DNA of 64,000 bases. Origin: Tenrec ecaudatus. Its lineage: Eukaryota > Chordata > Mammalia > Afrosoricida > Tenrecidae. The position numbers and the translations under genes are program-made. The first letter of the stretch is position 1, and each line of letters begins with the position of its first letter. Of this stretch, positions 1 to 11,475 are shown piece after piece. The notes beneath the pieces are model-generated. The model saw nothing but the letters and a program-made list of their open reading frames with translations, ran no database searches and was not told where the DNA came from. The stretch covers positions 14,159,001-14,223,000 of the forward strand of contig NC_134546.1 of the NCBI RefSeq assembly GCF_050624435.1, read 5' to 3'.

Positions 1-40
1 AGGAGCGAAGGAATGTTTGTTTAAAACTTGTAATATGCAA

Positions 41-440
41 ATGACACCAGCTTGCTTATTTAAAATCAAAAGATCTTGAAGGACTTGCTGATGAAAATTA
101 ACGACTGCAGCCTTCATTATGGATTACAACTCAAGGCACATAAAACCCAAATGCTCAGAACTGGACCAATACAAACATCAGCATAAAAGGAGAAGCGATT
201 GAAGCTTCAAGGGTTCCCTTGTGTTTGGGTTCACAGTCCATGCGCATGGACGCAGCAGTCAAGAAACCCAAGCAGACATTCCCTGGGCTAATCTGCTGAA
301 CAAGAGCTCTAATTCCAAGTGTTGGAGAAGAAGGGCGTCACTTTGAGAACAAAGGTGCTCTTGACCTAAGCCAAATAGTTTCATTTGCTTTGTATGCATG
401 TGAAACTTGGACAATGCATAAAGTCGCTAACAATAACAAT
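41..440 (+). mobile_element. RTE/BovB-type LINE, C-terminal coding fragment
   Basis: It matches the region just after the reverse transcriptase: GACTGCAGCCTTCATTATGG, GGACGCAGCAGTCAAGAAAC and GCATGTGAAACTTGGACAAT. Both ends are truncated. Confidence 0.7.
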
Positions 441-777
441 AACAATAAAATGCCCAAACACCAAATCCACAGCCATTTAGCTGATGGGAGCAGACAGCCT
501 CACTTCTCTTCCACAATAACATTGATTACTAATCATTAGGTTGGGTTTTTTTTTTTTCTCCTTCTAGTTTATGCTTCTGAGCCAGTTCCTTCCCCATAAA
601 AAAAAAAGGGAAACCTTTCCCCCCCATTTTGGTGAGATTTCATGATCATAGAAAAGAGTTGAAGGCATGTCTAAAAATGTCTGTATGGCCTTCATCCACA
701 TCCTTCAAGATTTTCTGTTTGCTGTATCCACCTTCATTATATACGTGTGTGTGTTTCGTACATACATGAGGATCCCT
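441..777. other. No gene; low-complexity and unique DNA
   Basis: It contains an (AAT/AAC)n stretch near 427-450, a T-run at 546-558 and an A-run at 598-608. No gene or named repeat is seen. Confidence 0.6.
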
Positions 778-975
778 GAGGGGTACTATGGAGTAAGCAC
801 TGGGTTGCTAGCTCAAAGAGTAAGTTGTTGGAACCTACCTGTTGCTTCATGGGAGAGAAACAATGCCATTGGCTTTCAGGGAAGTTTGCAGCCTCAGCAA
901 TCCTACAGAGCAATTCCATTGTGCCCTACAGGCTCACTGTGCGTTGGACTCTACTCGATGGCATTGAGCAATATA
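778..975 (+). repeat. tRNA-derived SINE (AfroSINE-like)
   Basis: A degraded tRNA-like head (GCACTGGGTTGCTAGCTCAA) is followed by the body with GCAGCCTCAGCAATCCTACA and the closing ACTCGATGGCATTGAG. Confidence 0.65.
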
Positions 976-1034
976 TAAGTTTTCATTTAGTATGCATTTA
1001 TTGTACATTTGACCCACTGAGATAGGTAACGTTT

Positions 1035-1580
1035 ATTGTGCCAACATGGCCAATGAACACATGTGGGATTAATTGAAGGGCGGAGATATAAATGGCTCCG
1101 TGAGCCTCCCCTCTCTAGAGTGTCTCTTGCTCTTTGATCATTGGACCTGTGTGTGGCTGCCTTGCTTGGTCAGTGCTTCAATTTGCAAGCTACACTACCT
1201 GTGGGACACCTAACCTGTGGACAGCATCGCTGTAATTTGAGGTTCCTTCAAGACATGCTTCGCCACACTATTGGAATTTACATCTCTTGAGCTGGGGACT
1301 GTTGGACCCTGTCGTCTGGCTGACTGTTGTGATCTGCCCTGCTGTTTGCTGCCTATGCCCGGATAGCCTGAATTGCTCTACAGAGGACTACCTGGCAGCC
1401 CTCAAGACTTGAAGAACTGCCAGTGTCTCGCAACTGTCTCACAGAAGTGAGTTGCACTGAGCCATTTTTACTGCTTTAAAATTTAATTAACTGTTTATTT
1501 CTTATGTTATCTATCTAAATAAATAAATATATATAATTATTAGCATTCTGGTTTTGTTTCTCTAGAGAACCCTGTCTAAC
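1035..1580 (+). mobile_element. Dispersed LTR-like repeat (family A)
   Basis: It begins near TTATTGTGCCAACATGGCC and ends TCTCTAGAGAACCCTGTCTA, followed by ACAT. It contains an AT-rich tail region (TATCTATCTAAATAAATAAA). It matches the copies at 22613-23452 and 32487-32984 along its length. There is no ORF. Confidence 0.65.
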
Positions 1581-3535
1581 ATATCCATTTAAAAATAAGT
1601 TGCAGAATTTGATGTCTCATGACCCCTAAATATTTCAGTGCATATTCTTCATAACCAGGGTCATTCTCTTACAAAACCATGTGTCACGATCAAAATCTGA
1701 AAGCAAATATCTAATTAAGAGATTTATTCTTATTCTCCCAAGTGTCCTCATCATTTTCTGACCATAAATGGGAGCCGTGAGCCATGTATTTTATTCACTA
1801 GTCATTCCTTCCTCTTAGCCAGTTCCTCGGTCTTCCCTTAGAAGCTGCTTTTGAGCGTGGTTGTCAGCGCAGCCTGAAGAGAACAAATGCCAGGCTGCAG
1901 CCAATGGATTTGCGCAAACAGTTATTTAGGAATTTTTTTTGAGTTTTTTTGCAGACTTCCTCTGGCAGCGTTGATTGGGGTGAATATATTTCCACGGTTG
2001 TAGAACTTGCACAAAGCTGCCCTTACACCACAGAATTTGAAGGACTGAAACACGAACTAGGAGATCTACTTCCTATTTGTTACTAATGACGGAATCTATT
2101 GCCAGTGAAGAACTACAATCATATCTTGAAGCCCAACACATTTCTATGTCAAATCTGGTTTATGAGAATAAAAGCGTGCGGATCAATCCTCTGATCTTTG
2201 TTACGAACACTTGGATCCATCTTCAAAATAATCACATAGTTAAAGGGCCACTAAATACCAAAGAACATTTTCTTTCAAAGCGCACCTTGATGTTTTTAAT
2301 TTTTTTCCATCTCTTAGATTGTATCTGTAGAAGAGCAATCAGATACTATAGCAAAGAATAAAAAGGGATGTGGGCCAGTATGCCTTAGACAAATGTTTGT
2401 TTGTTTGTTTGTTTTTCTTGAAGAACCAAGTGAAATATTTCCTGATTTTTTTTCAAATTAGTGTAGTCTACCATGTAAAATAGAAGTTAAGCCGCAAACA
2501 GGATTGTTAGCATTTGTCATCCTGTTAAAACTCAACTTTTAACTAATTTGTTTTCTCCTTTCTCTGACCAGTCCTGTACAAGAGCAGGAGATATTTCAGC
2601 AATGAAGAGAAAATCCCTTCATGGGCTGAGCTCAGACATCTAAATCTATAGCTTGAATTACAAAATACTTTGCTTTATTCCAAAGCCACTTTCTTGCGCT
2701 GATTTTGTTTTACTCTACTTGCCTCAAGTATAGGACCATGCCCCTGAAATTAGATTGGTAAGGACCAAACCCTTACCCAGTTCTCAGTAATGAAGACAAA
2801 TTATAGGCCGCCTTTCCGCCACTACAAGGTTATAAGACAGCAGCAGGGAGGAAATCGTTGGTTCACTTGAGTTCAGCTCAAGATTATACTCCAGCCTGAT
2901 TACAGAAGCTCATTCTGGTGGAAGAAGAGACAAAAAGGCTAAGAACTCTCAGGGCACCGTGTCAAGGGCTCAATGTTTACAAGAAGAAACTGAGGGGAAG
3001 ATTCGAGAACCATTTCCCCCCAGGGAATGATGGTGGCTCGGGGCTGTATTGTAGGGAAAGCTCTTTGCTAGGATTAAAGGCAGGATTATTGGTAGAGTTG
3101 AGAAATTGAAATGGAGAGCCTCTTACATGAGCAATTCAGTCAGCTTAACTAGGGAGTGCTTGAAACGTGAATGCCGAGGGATTGGTTAGTGCTTAGGAAA
3201 AAGAGATAAACTGAAACTGGGTGTTTCAAGGGACGAAACTGCACGTGGTCGGGAAGGTAGTAGGGAGGCCAAGGTCTTTGGAGGACAATCAAGAGACCAA
3301 TAACACAGCGACGCCTGTCAGATGTTACAGGACGGCTGAAACCCAAGAAAATCTTAATGAGAAAGAGAGCTATCTGATCTGCAGATGACATGGTGGCTGC
3401 AATATGGCTGAAGAACAATCGTAATTAGAGACTGAATTAATGTCACACTGTTCCTCTCCACTTGTATCAGAATAAGTTGGAAAGAAAACTCTCGAATTTA
3501 GGAAAACAACCTAATTAACATTGTGCATTAAAAGA
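1581..3535. other. No gene recognised
   Basis: Unique-looking AT-rich DNA with a (GTTT)n run at 2393-2412. The small ORFs here have no family features and no codon bias I would trust. A segment at 1840-1930 (CAGGCTGCAGCCAATGGATT) looks non-repetitive. Confidence 0.6.
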
Positions 3536-4165
3536 CTTGGACCTCTCATCAGTGAAGGCATGTAGATGGAATATAAGCACATGAACAAGGTGCTTAGCCA
3601 CACTATTTGTTAGAGAAATACAAATTTAAGCTATAGTAAAGTAGTACTATATTCCTTTTGGAATTGTATACACACACACACACACAGGAACTTCAACACA
3701 TTTGAAGAATATGCAATTAAGAGATAATAAATATTTCTACGACCTTTTTGAAAACTCCCTTTTATGCATATATATTTTTAATGATAATCCAAGTGCTGGG
3801 GAATGCAGAGAGTTGGAACTCTCATACGTTAGGCAGTTTTTATTTTATTTAGCTCAAATTAAATCTAAATCTACACATATTATACCAACCCAACAATTTC
3901 ACTCCAGGATATTTACCAAAGTAAAGTAAAAACGTGAGTTCTTACAAAAGCCCGTATACAAATCTTTTCAGCAGCTTTATTGCTAATCATCCCAAACTGG
4001 AAACAATCCAAATGTCCTTCAGTTGAGGAATGAATAAATTAACTATGGTTGGATAGTTTATAGCTGAGTACTATCCAACAGTAAAAAGAAACAATGTTGA
4101 TTCACACAACAGCATCAGATGAACGTCAAATCCATTAAGAAGCTCACCTCAAAAGGACAGCTATT
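3536..4165 (+). mobile_element. L1 LINE 3' part
   Basis: It contains the L1 ORF2-end hallmarks GTTGGAACTCTCATACGTTA, CCCAACAATTTCACTCCAGG, CAGCAGCTTTATTGCTAATC and CTGGAAACAATCCAAATGTC. Diverged, with stops. A (CA)n run lies at 3669-3687. Confidence 0.8.
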
Positions 4166-4744
4166 TTACATGGTGGTAATTGATACAAAGGTCAGTGCTT
4201 GTTTAATTTTCATCATTAAGCACTGCATACATATTTGTTCATCAGGCATCCACAGTAGACTCGGTGACTTATTTGAGAGGATTAGGTAAAACTCCCAATA
4301 AACTAAAGTGCATGTTGTAGCATGCTGCAGCCCCCCCAGGGGCTTCACAATAGATGACACTCCATGGGTGTCTCTTCGCAATCTTCATGGGAGAAGATCG
4401 CAGGCTTTCCTTTCACAGTACATCTTTTGATTAATAGCTCTGTTCTTCATGCCTTCTAGCAATGTTCCCTTTTCAAATAGTACTACCTAAACTTTAGCAG
4501 TATCTTCTCCAAACTTGTAAACAGTATACATAATTTCCAAACCAATGGAGGGGATAAAAATAAAGCAAAAGACACTCTTTTGGTCAAACAGAAATCAGGA
4601 AAGAAAGGGATGATAAAATATGATATGATGATAAATTATGATATGATATGATAAGAAAATTATGGTAAATAGAAAGCACAAGCAACACAGTAGAAATATA
4701 AATATATCTTTATTTAAAAAATTAAACAACTAAACTCACTAATT
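4166..4744. other. No gene recognised
   Basis: AT-rich DNA with a degenerate (ATGAT)n stretch at about 4611-4655. Nothing else identified. Confidence 0.6.
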
Positions 4745-5554
4745 AAAAGCTAAATACTCTCGGGGCGCAGCGGAACAGCAAGGGAATGGAGTGGCAAGGT
4801 CCCCAGGGAATGCTGAAGGTGGACTTTGGGGCCAGGGCGTGGTGCCCCAACAGACTGGACTGGAAAACACTCCTAAGGGCCAGCAAATGATCCCTGAACT
4901 AACTACAAGCTTTTCTTTTGTGAAGTGTTTTGTTTTGTTCTTTGTCAGTGGTTTGTTTTTGTTGTTTTGTTGTCTGGTTATATACTGTTGCTTTGTTTTC
5001 CTCTGTCTTGTTTTCGTGCATGTTAGTGTCTCCACAGGTCTGTCTGAATAGGACAGGCTGGATGAACTATCTGGAGGAAAAACAATGGGACAGACAGTTA
5101 TGGGGGACTTAGGGTGGGGGAAGGGGAGGTGGGTAAGGAAGTGGTGTTAACAAACACAGGGACAAGGGAACAACATGGGACCCAAAATGGTAGTGAGGGG
5201 GGAGTGGCAGGCCCGGTGGGGAATGATCAAGGGTAAGGTTGTGTAGAGAAGAGGTATAGCTGTAGCCCAGGTGGTGACGGAGCATGGTAATGGGTCAGGA
5301 GGAAAGTCAAGGGAGATGGAGGAAGGAGCTGGGAGTCAAGGGGCATTTATGGAAGTCTAGACAAAGACATGTACATGCAAACATATATATGAGGATGGAG
5401 AAATAGATCTAAGTGTCCACATTTATAGGTTTAGTATTAAGGTGGTAGCAGGACCTTGGGCCTCTACTCAAGCACTCCCTCAATGCATGAATACCTTCTT
5501 TTATTAAATTGGAACTCTATGATGCTCACTCTCCCGACACAACTGCTGAAGTCA

Positions 5555-5975
5555 AAGTGGGTGAACAAGTAAATGTGGTGAAGAAAGCTGATGGTGCCCA
5601 GCTATCAAAAGAGATAGTGACTGGGGTCTTAAAGGCTTGAAGATAGACAAGCGGCCATCTAGCTCAGAAGCAACAAAGCCCACATGGAAGAACACACCAG
5701 CCTGTGTGATCGAGTGGTCCCGAAGGGATCAGTTATCAGGCATCAAAGAACGTCTCCATGATAGGATCGCTGAAGACAAATGGGTGCATAAGTAAATGTG
5801 GCGAAGAAAGCTGATGGTGCCCGGCTATCAAAAGAGATAGTGTCTGGGGTCTTAAAGGCTTGAAGGTGAACAAGCGGCCATCTAGCTCAGAAGCAAAAGA
5901 GCCCACATGGAAGAAGCACACCAGCCAGTTCGATCACGAGGTGCCAAAGGGACCAGGTATAAGGCATCATGCAAA
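5555..5975 (+). repeat. Internal 223-bp tandem repeat of retroposon family R2
   Basis: Two units share AAGTAAATGTGG (5567 and 5790), GGGGTCTTAAAGGCTTGAAG, CAAGCGGCCATCTAGCTCAG and CCCACATGGAAGAA. The copy at 33360-33760 also shows two units in reverse, so the duplication is a property of the family rather than of one locus. Confidence 0.8.
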
Positions 5976-5984
5976 AAAAAAAAG

Positions 5985-6009
5985 ATATATATGTGTGTAT
6001 ATGTATATA

Positions 6010-6072
<63 letters not shown>

Positions 6073-6073
6073 C
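5985..6073. repeat. (TG)n/(TA)n microsatellite
   Basis: A compound run of TG then TA dinucleotides ends in CA repeats, and is therefore partly self-complementary. It probably grew from the A-rich spot inside the retroposon around it. Confidence 0.95.
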
Positions 6074-6803
6074 ATATTGAATGAAGGGGGAAGAGCAGAG
6101 TGGAGACCCAAGGCTCAAGTGTCTGCCACTGGAAATCCTGTCATAGAGGCGTTTAGGAGAGGAGATGGGTCAGTCAGGGTGCGAGGTAGTACCGATGAAG
6201 AACACAGCTTTTCCCCAGATCCTGGATGCTTCCTCCCTCCAACTACCATGATCCGAATTCTACCTTGCAGGACTGGATAGGGCAGAGGTTATACACTGGT
6301 GCATATGGGGGCTGGAGGCACAGGGAATCCAGGGTGGATGATACCTTCAAGGACCAAGGGTGTGAGGGGCATTGCTGGGAGAGTGGAGGGTGAGTGGGTT
6401 GGAAAGGGGGAACTGATTACAAGGATCCACATGTGACCTCCTCCCTGGGAGATGGACGGCAGAGAAGGGGGGGGAAGGGAGACTCCGGATAGGGCAAGAT
6501 ATAACAAAATAACAATGTATAAATTACCAAGGGCACATGAGGGAGCGGGGAGCGGGGAGGGAGGGGAAAAAAAAGAGGACCTGATGCAAAGGGCTTAAGT
6601 GGAGAGCAAATGCTTTGAGAATGATTGGGGCAGGGCATGTGCGGATGTGCTTTATACAATTGATGTATGTATAAATATGGATTGTGATAAGAGTTGTATG
6701 AGCCCCTAATAAAATGTAAAAAAAAAGAAAAGGAGAAAAAAGAATAAACAAAATGACCTAATACAATAAAAAATATATAAGGGGAACAAAAAGCTAAATA
6801 CTC

Positions 6804-8045
6804 ACAAATTTAAATATTAGTAATCAAGAAATTCTAGAATACTTAAGTGAAATAAAGAGAACACAGGAATAAGAGGATGTATACCAAGCAAATATATTAT
6901 TATTATTACTAATTTTATCAGAAAATTAGCTATTGAAAAAAATTCATTATTAGTGATAAAGCATGTAATAATAGTTTTAATGCATGTGGAAAAATATAAC
7001 AATTCTGACTAGATACTCATCCAATGCCATAACTTCAAAATCCACAAAGTCAAAGTTAACAAAATCAGTGAGATCTTCAACCAGAATCACAGTGGGACTT
7101 TTTTTAATTCTCTGAAAGATGGAATGATGGAACCACAAGATATTTGAGAGTTTCTAGATGCATTGAACACATAATTAACTGCTTTGTTCCAATAGAAAGG
7201 AATCCTTTCTCCTATTAGCGTTCTTCCTACGCAGATCTCACTCTCATCAAGCAAACTTTAAGATAGTTCAGAGAATCCAGATCGTTTTACAAGCCCATTT
7301 GTTGTTGACTTTAGATTTGGTTAAGGACATCATTAGGAAGATGACTGCAAACAAATGATTTCCAAATTCCACGTTAAACATGTGGACATTTATCTATTAA
7401 AAAGAAAGGAAGAAAGAAAATTAAAGGCGTATTGTCAGAAAGGTGCACATGCTCTTCAAGGGAGGTGGTTCAAACAGTGCGCGGAAATATCAGGGAAAGC
7501 TTCTGAAAGGAATGTGAGGCTTGATCAGCTTTGGAATGGCAGAAAACAAGAAGAAATGGGGCCAATTCTGGCTGAGTGACTCATCTGGAAAGAGGGAAAG
7601 TATATGGCAAATTCAGGACATGGGGGATAGGCCCAAACGCCTGAAATGACCACGTGGGAGAAATGGTTGAAAAGACGAGTCATCAGCAAGGAATGGAGTG
7701 CTTTGATTCCTTTGTGAATAGGTTTGGGCATCATTTTGCATACTTAAAAAAATCCTCATTGTCATTCCACCCTTTATATACTTCAGGGGTCCAATAAATC
7801 AGAAGTCCCTGGTTTATTGATGAAAATGATGAGCCTTCTTGGCATCAAAGGGGTTGATGGTTCAAGTCCAATAAACATGAAAACAAATAAACAAAAGTCA
7901 TTATTGATAAACAGCACCACTATACAATAATAGTTTTAATTGTTGTGTAAAATATAACAAGTCTGCATAGATACATATCCAATAACCTAACTTCAAAATC
8001 AGTCGGAAGAGCTGACAGTCAACTTTAAAAACCAACATTAAAACT
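6804..8045. other. No gene recognised
   Basis: AT-rich DNA. A very degraded SINE head may lie at about 7825-7870 (TTCTTGGCATCAAAGGGGTT). The internal ORFs are short and featureless. Confidence 0.55.
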
Positions 8046-8215
8046 GTAACCAAATACCAAATGTGCTGCCATTGAATCGATGCTGAGGCATAGGAACCCC
8101 CTGTCGGTTTCAAGGAATAACCAGCACCGCTGCTGAGGGTTTTGAAATGTTCACCGTGTGGATCACAACCCAACGCATAGCCACTGGGAGACCAGGGCCC
8201 CTAAACCCTAACGCA
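8046..8215 (-). repeat. tRNA-derived SINE (AfroSINE-like)
   Basis: TGCTGCCATTGAATCGATGC is the reversed 3' end; CGCATAGCCACTGGGAGACC is near the reversed A-box. Confidence 0.6.
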
Positions 8216-9205
8216 GTGTTCTACTCCGACACACATCAATGGCAACTGAAGGGCTCCCAGAAGAGGTCGTAAGCTAAGTGACGTGCTGAGTTGTCTATCT
8301 GAAGCATGTGTTACATGTCAAACATGGCGTGCACATCTTCAATTCCTTAAATAAGGTAATCAGTATAAGAACCCTGCAAGGTAAACATTGTTATCATCGC
8401 TGCTTTATGCACTCACTCCTCACTTATCCGCGTGACGAGGTTCCAACAACCTGATCATTAGGTGGAAATTGGCAATATACAAAAATGGAGAATGATTACA
8501 TTGGTTCATAAAATGAAAGATGGATAGATCATGCCATTACTTACAAACTACATCATTCCATAACTGACAAAACACTAAGAATCATGGCCTAGCAGATTTG
8601 GCACATGACTTTGAATACCACGCTCAGGATGACTCTCTCAGACAGTAGTGACTGACTGGCATAGGCCATTAATGAACAAAATAAGCAGATAGATTTTTTT
8701 TTTACTATCGTAAAAGCAAAATGTCAAATACTGAGGTCATTTGTAAGTGGAAATCAGGAAACCGAGTCATGGAAAGATCGGGTGACTTTCCAAGGTCATG
8801 CAGCTATTAAGTGACAGATTCAGAATTTGAAACTTGAAAGGCAGCCACCAGAGTCCCGGCTGGACTGCTGAAGAGTACTGTTTGCTCTGCTGAAGAAAAG
8901 GGAGATCGAGATTCTATGGAAATAGAGTAGGTCATCAGGCAGGAAGGCTATTGATTTTTTTAAAAGCCAACTAGAAACATCCTAGAGAATGCCGTCCAGC
9001 GGCTATTGGGAAAGGTCAAGTTATCAGAACAAAAGTTGTCACTGTGGCTACTCAGTACCGCCCGTGTGGGCCGGAGGAGAGCTGCGCTCCATCGTTCCAG
9101 TGGCCAGTTGCTCAGAAGCTCCTCGGCAGTCCGTTCTTCTGTGGCACCTCTGGGTTCAATTGAACTTGAGCAAGTCAGCAGTTGAGTATTGGCATCATCC
9201 AGGAA
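8216..9205. other. No gene; old repeat traces
   Basis: Apart from the MIR at 8755-8850, a segment at 8400-8530 (CACTCACTCCTCACTTATCC) resembles an old mammalian repeat. The remainder is unassigned. Confidence 0.5.
8755..8850 (+). repeat. MIR SINE fragment
   Basis: GTGACTTTCCAAGGTCATGC then AGCTATTAAGTGACAGATTC is the conserved MIR core. Confidence 0.75.
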
Positions 9206-9430
9206 CTCCAAGTTATCAGTAACCCCACCACCACCCCCACCAAAAAAAAACCCTGCTGCCCTCTTGTTGATTCCAGCTTACAACATCCCTATATAGGATT
9301 CCTGAAGCTGTCCACCTTTACGGGAGGAGATAGCCTCATCTTCTCCCTCATTGTGGCTGATGGGTTTGAACTACCAACCTTGTGATTAGTCGTTCAGTGC
9401 TGACCCGCAGCACCAAGTGGTCAGTGAAAC
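9206..9430 (-). repeat. tRNA-derived SINE (AfroSINE-like)
   Basis: The reversed body contains TCTTGTTGATTCCAGCTTAC and the B-box region GGTTTGAACTACCAACCTTG. The tail is the A-run at 9241-9249. Confidence 0.7.
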
Positions 9431-9436
9431 CAAAAT

Positions 9437-9635
9437 CACCAAACTCGCTGCCACTGACACTACTCCTAGTGACTCTGTAGGACAGGGTGGAACTGCGCCT
9501 GCATGTTTCTGAGGCTGTAACTGTTTACCGGAGTAGAAAGCCCCTCTTTCTCCCACCGATCAGCTGGTGGTTCCGAACTGCTGCTCCTAGCGGTCAATTC
9601 TTAACTACTATGCCAAGCGGTTCATAGGAGTCAAA
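9437..9635 (-). repeat. tRNA-derived SINE (AfroSINE-like)
   Basis: A second SINE in the same orientation, only a few bases after the previous one: CCTAGTGACTCTGTAGGACA, then GGTGGTTCCGAACTGCTGC. Confidence 0.78.
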
Positions 9636-9989
9636 AATGCTCCATGCATTTCCTTCCCGTAGAGATCGGCTCTCTATTGTATGTGGCAGAGAGAAAAATA
9701 GTAGAATTGCAGGTGCCCCCATTTCTTATCTTTCTTGGTAAATATTCATCCTTCAAATAATTCTACAGGCCAAAAGACAAGTGGCAGGCCATACACTGGA
9801 GCAGCCCCGTGATGAACAAACACAAACCGTGTCCCACTTCTGAGAAGCGCAGGTCTGCTTTGCTTGTTCTTTTTAGAATCGCAGTAAAATGACGTAATAA
9901 ATGTATCGTTTGAAATGTTTTACTGTGTTACATAGTATACCTGAGATTTGAGTCATGTCCCTGTTCTATAAAATTGGACTGTTTTCTTT

Positions 9990-10500
9990 TGTGCCATTTC
10001 AAATATATTGCTTGATACCACTGTCGTTTCAGAGGTTTGTTATTTTTATTATTTCTGAGACCAAAAAAAAAAAAAGAGAGAGAGAGAGCCTTGTTGGGAA
10101 ACTAGATGGATGACTTACATGCCCTTAAAAATTGCAGACCTGTGGCATTAACATGAACTTTCCCCAGAATACTGCTTTTTGATTTCAACTGGCTGCTAAT
10201 TACTTACAGTGAAAGTGTCCCACGGCTTTCCTTTCAGCACTTTGTTAGCCCGGCGTCTCTGGCAATAATCTCTCAACACATAAGCACCCTTTCTCTTTCA
10301 TCACGTCATTTAATCAATAAAGTAACGTCCTCATACCGGCCAGGCCCAGAGCAATCTTGTCACAAGTGCTAAATAAATGAACCAAACACCAGGCCTGCTT
10401 CCACAACCTCTCCATTAATAAACATGCATGGAGATGCTTTTTAATATAGAATCCATTCTCTCGGATGTTTAAAACTGCACACACAGGCATGTTTGCGAGA
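9990..10500. other. Candidate conserved non-coding segment
   Basis: After an (AG)n run, about 400 bases show no repeat signature, no ORF and a mixed composition with homeobox-like TAAT cores (CTGCTAATTACTTACAG; CCATTAATAAACATGCATGG). This is the texture typical of developmental enhancers. It is an impression only, without alignment. Confidence 0.3.
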
Positions 10501-11029
10501 CCGGACGAGGAGTCGTCTACATGAGGGTGATATTAGGCCAAGTCCCGCTGGGTCAAGAAGTAGGTCAGGTTGCATGGCTTCAAACTGGGAAAAGGGTTTG
10601 CTTTGCATGCTCTCACGGGCCTTCTTGTTCCCAGCGGGAGATATTTCCTTACCTGCTTCCTAATGGACTGAAGCAAAACACCCCACCGCACGGACTTCTT
10701 CCCTGAGAGGAAAGAACAGTAGTCGCAAAGCAATGGTACGTGGGGTGTGGGATGTACCATTCTTCCCAGTCTCTTCCAAGTCTCTCGATGTGGAACCTGC
10801 CCTATTCTCTGCAGCCATGCGTACCTTGAACAATTAAGCTCAATTGGGATATTGAGTATTTAATTAATAGCACTGATCCAAACGGTGCCCTCCTGGCGAT
10901 CTCTAATCAGCTATAAACTAGAGATCAGAAGGATTAATTTTACCCTTAAGCTATCTCAAAATTCTAGAAAAGGGTCCATATTGTTGCTCTGTGATCGAAC
11001 AGATCCTTGTCCATGGTAGACATGCACCA
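10501..11029. other. No gene recognised
   Basis: Unique DNA. The two overlapping ORFs on opposite strands at 10521-10760 are mirror images of one another and show no coding signature. Confidence 0.55.
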
Positions 11030-11215
11030 CTCCGCCAGTGGATTGCTACTGATGGTGACGTCATGCGCACTGGAGTAGAACAGTGCTCCAGGAGGACTTC
11101 GGTGGCTGAGGTTCCCCCCCACCCCCGCAAGAAAATCACCAGACCTTTCTCTTAAGGCCCTTCTGGGTGAATTTGAAACTCCTGTCTTTAGGTTGAGTGT
11201 TTAACTCTGTTAACA
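11030..11215 (-). repeat. AfroSINE-type SINE
   Basis: TGGAGTAGAACAGTGCTCCA, AATCACCAGACCTTTCTCTT and GGTGAATTTGAAACTCCTGT match the longer AfroSINE body in reverse. Confidence 0.65.
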
Positions 11216-11285
11216 CCTGTCCGAGACTTCGGTGGGTATAAAACTGAATAGCGGACTGCTTTGAGTACCATAAAAAAATTCTATT

Positions 11286-11475
11286 TTATGAAGGTTACTA
11301 TTTATTGAGCATGCAAATTTTATCAGGCACTGTTCTGATAAGTAAATTCTTTAACCTTTTCACTTTACAGGTTATTTTTTTTAACTAAGGGTCTGAGAGG
11401 ATAATGTAAGTTGTCCAGAGTCATAAAGGGTGAGAAACAGGACCAAGATTTAAACCAGCCAGTGTGAGTCATGAG
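11286..11475 (+). repeat. MIR SINE
   Basis: TATTTATTGAGCATGCAAAT, CAGGCACTGTTCTGATAAG and GTTGTCCAGAGTCATAAAGG match the full MIR plan. Confidence 0.75.

Larger units (their letters stand above)
4745..6803 (+). mobile_element. Full-length 2-kb poly(A)-tailed retroposon (family R2) with 15-bp target duplication
   Basis: An insert of about 2.03 kb lies between identical 15-mers AAAAGCTAAATACTC (4745-4759 and 6789-6803). It begins with a G/C-rich leader (CGGGGCGCAGCGG) and ends with ...GAGCCCCTAATAAAATG and an A-rich tail. No ORF longer than about 100 codons is found. A tandem repeat of 223-bp period (about 5555-5970, two units) sits in the middle, and a (TG/TA)n microsatellite at 5985-6073 has expanded inside it. 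Other copies in this window are at 32200-33785, 37246-37390 and 51478-52539. This is a LINE-dependent non-autonomous retroposon, possibly leader and tail of an L1 with the ORFs lost. I do not know its published name. Confidence 0.8.

Noticed and set aside
5555-5975. CRISPR-like direct repeats
   Set aside because: Only two long units, part of a retroposon family in a vertebrate genome.
5882-6118. Tyr/Ile/Thr/His-rich small ORFs
   Set aside because: They are translations of the TG/TA microsatellite.
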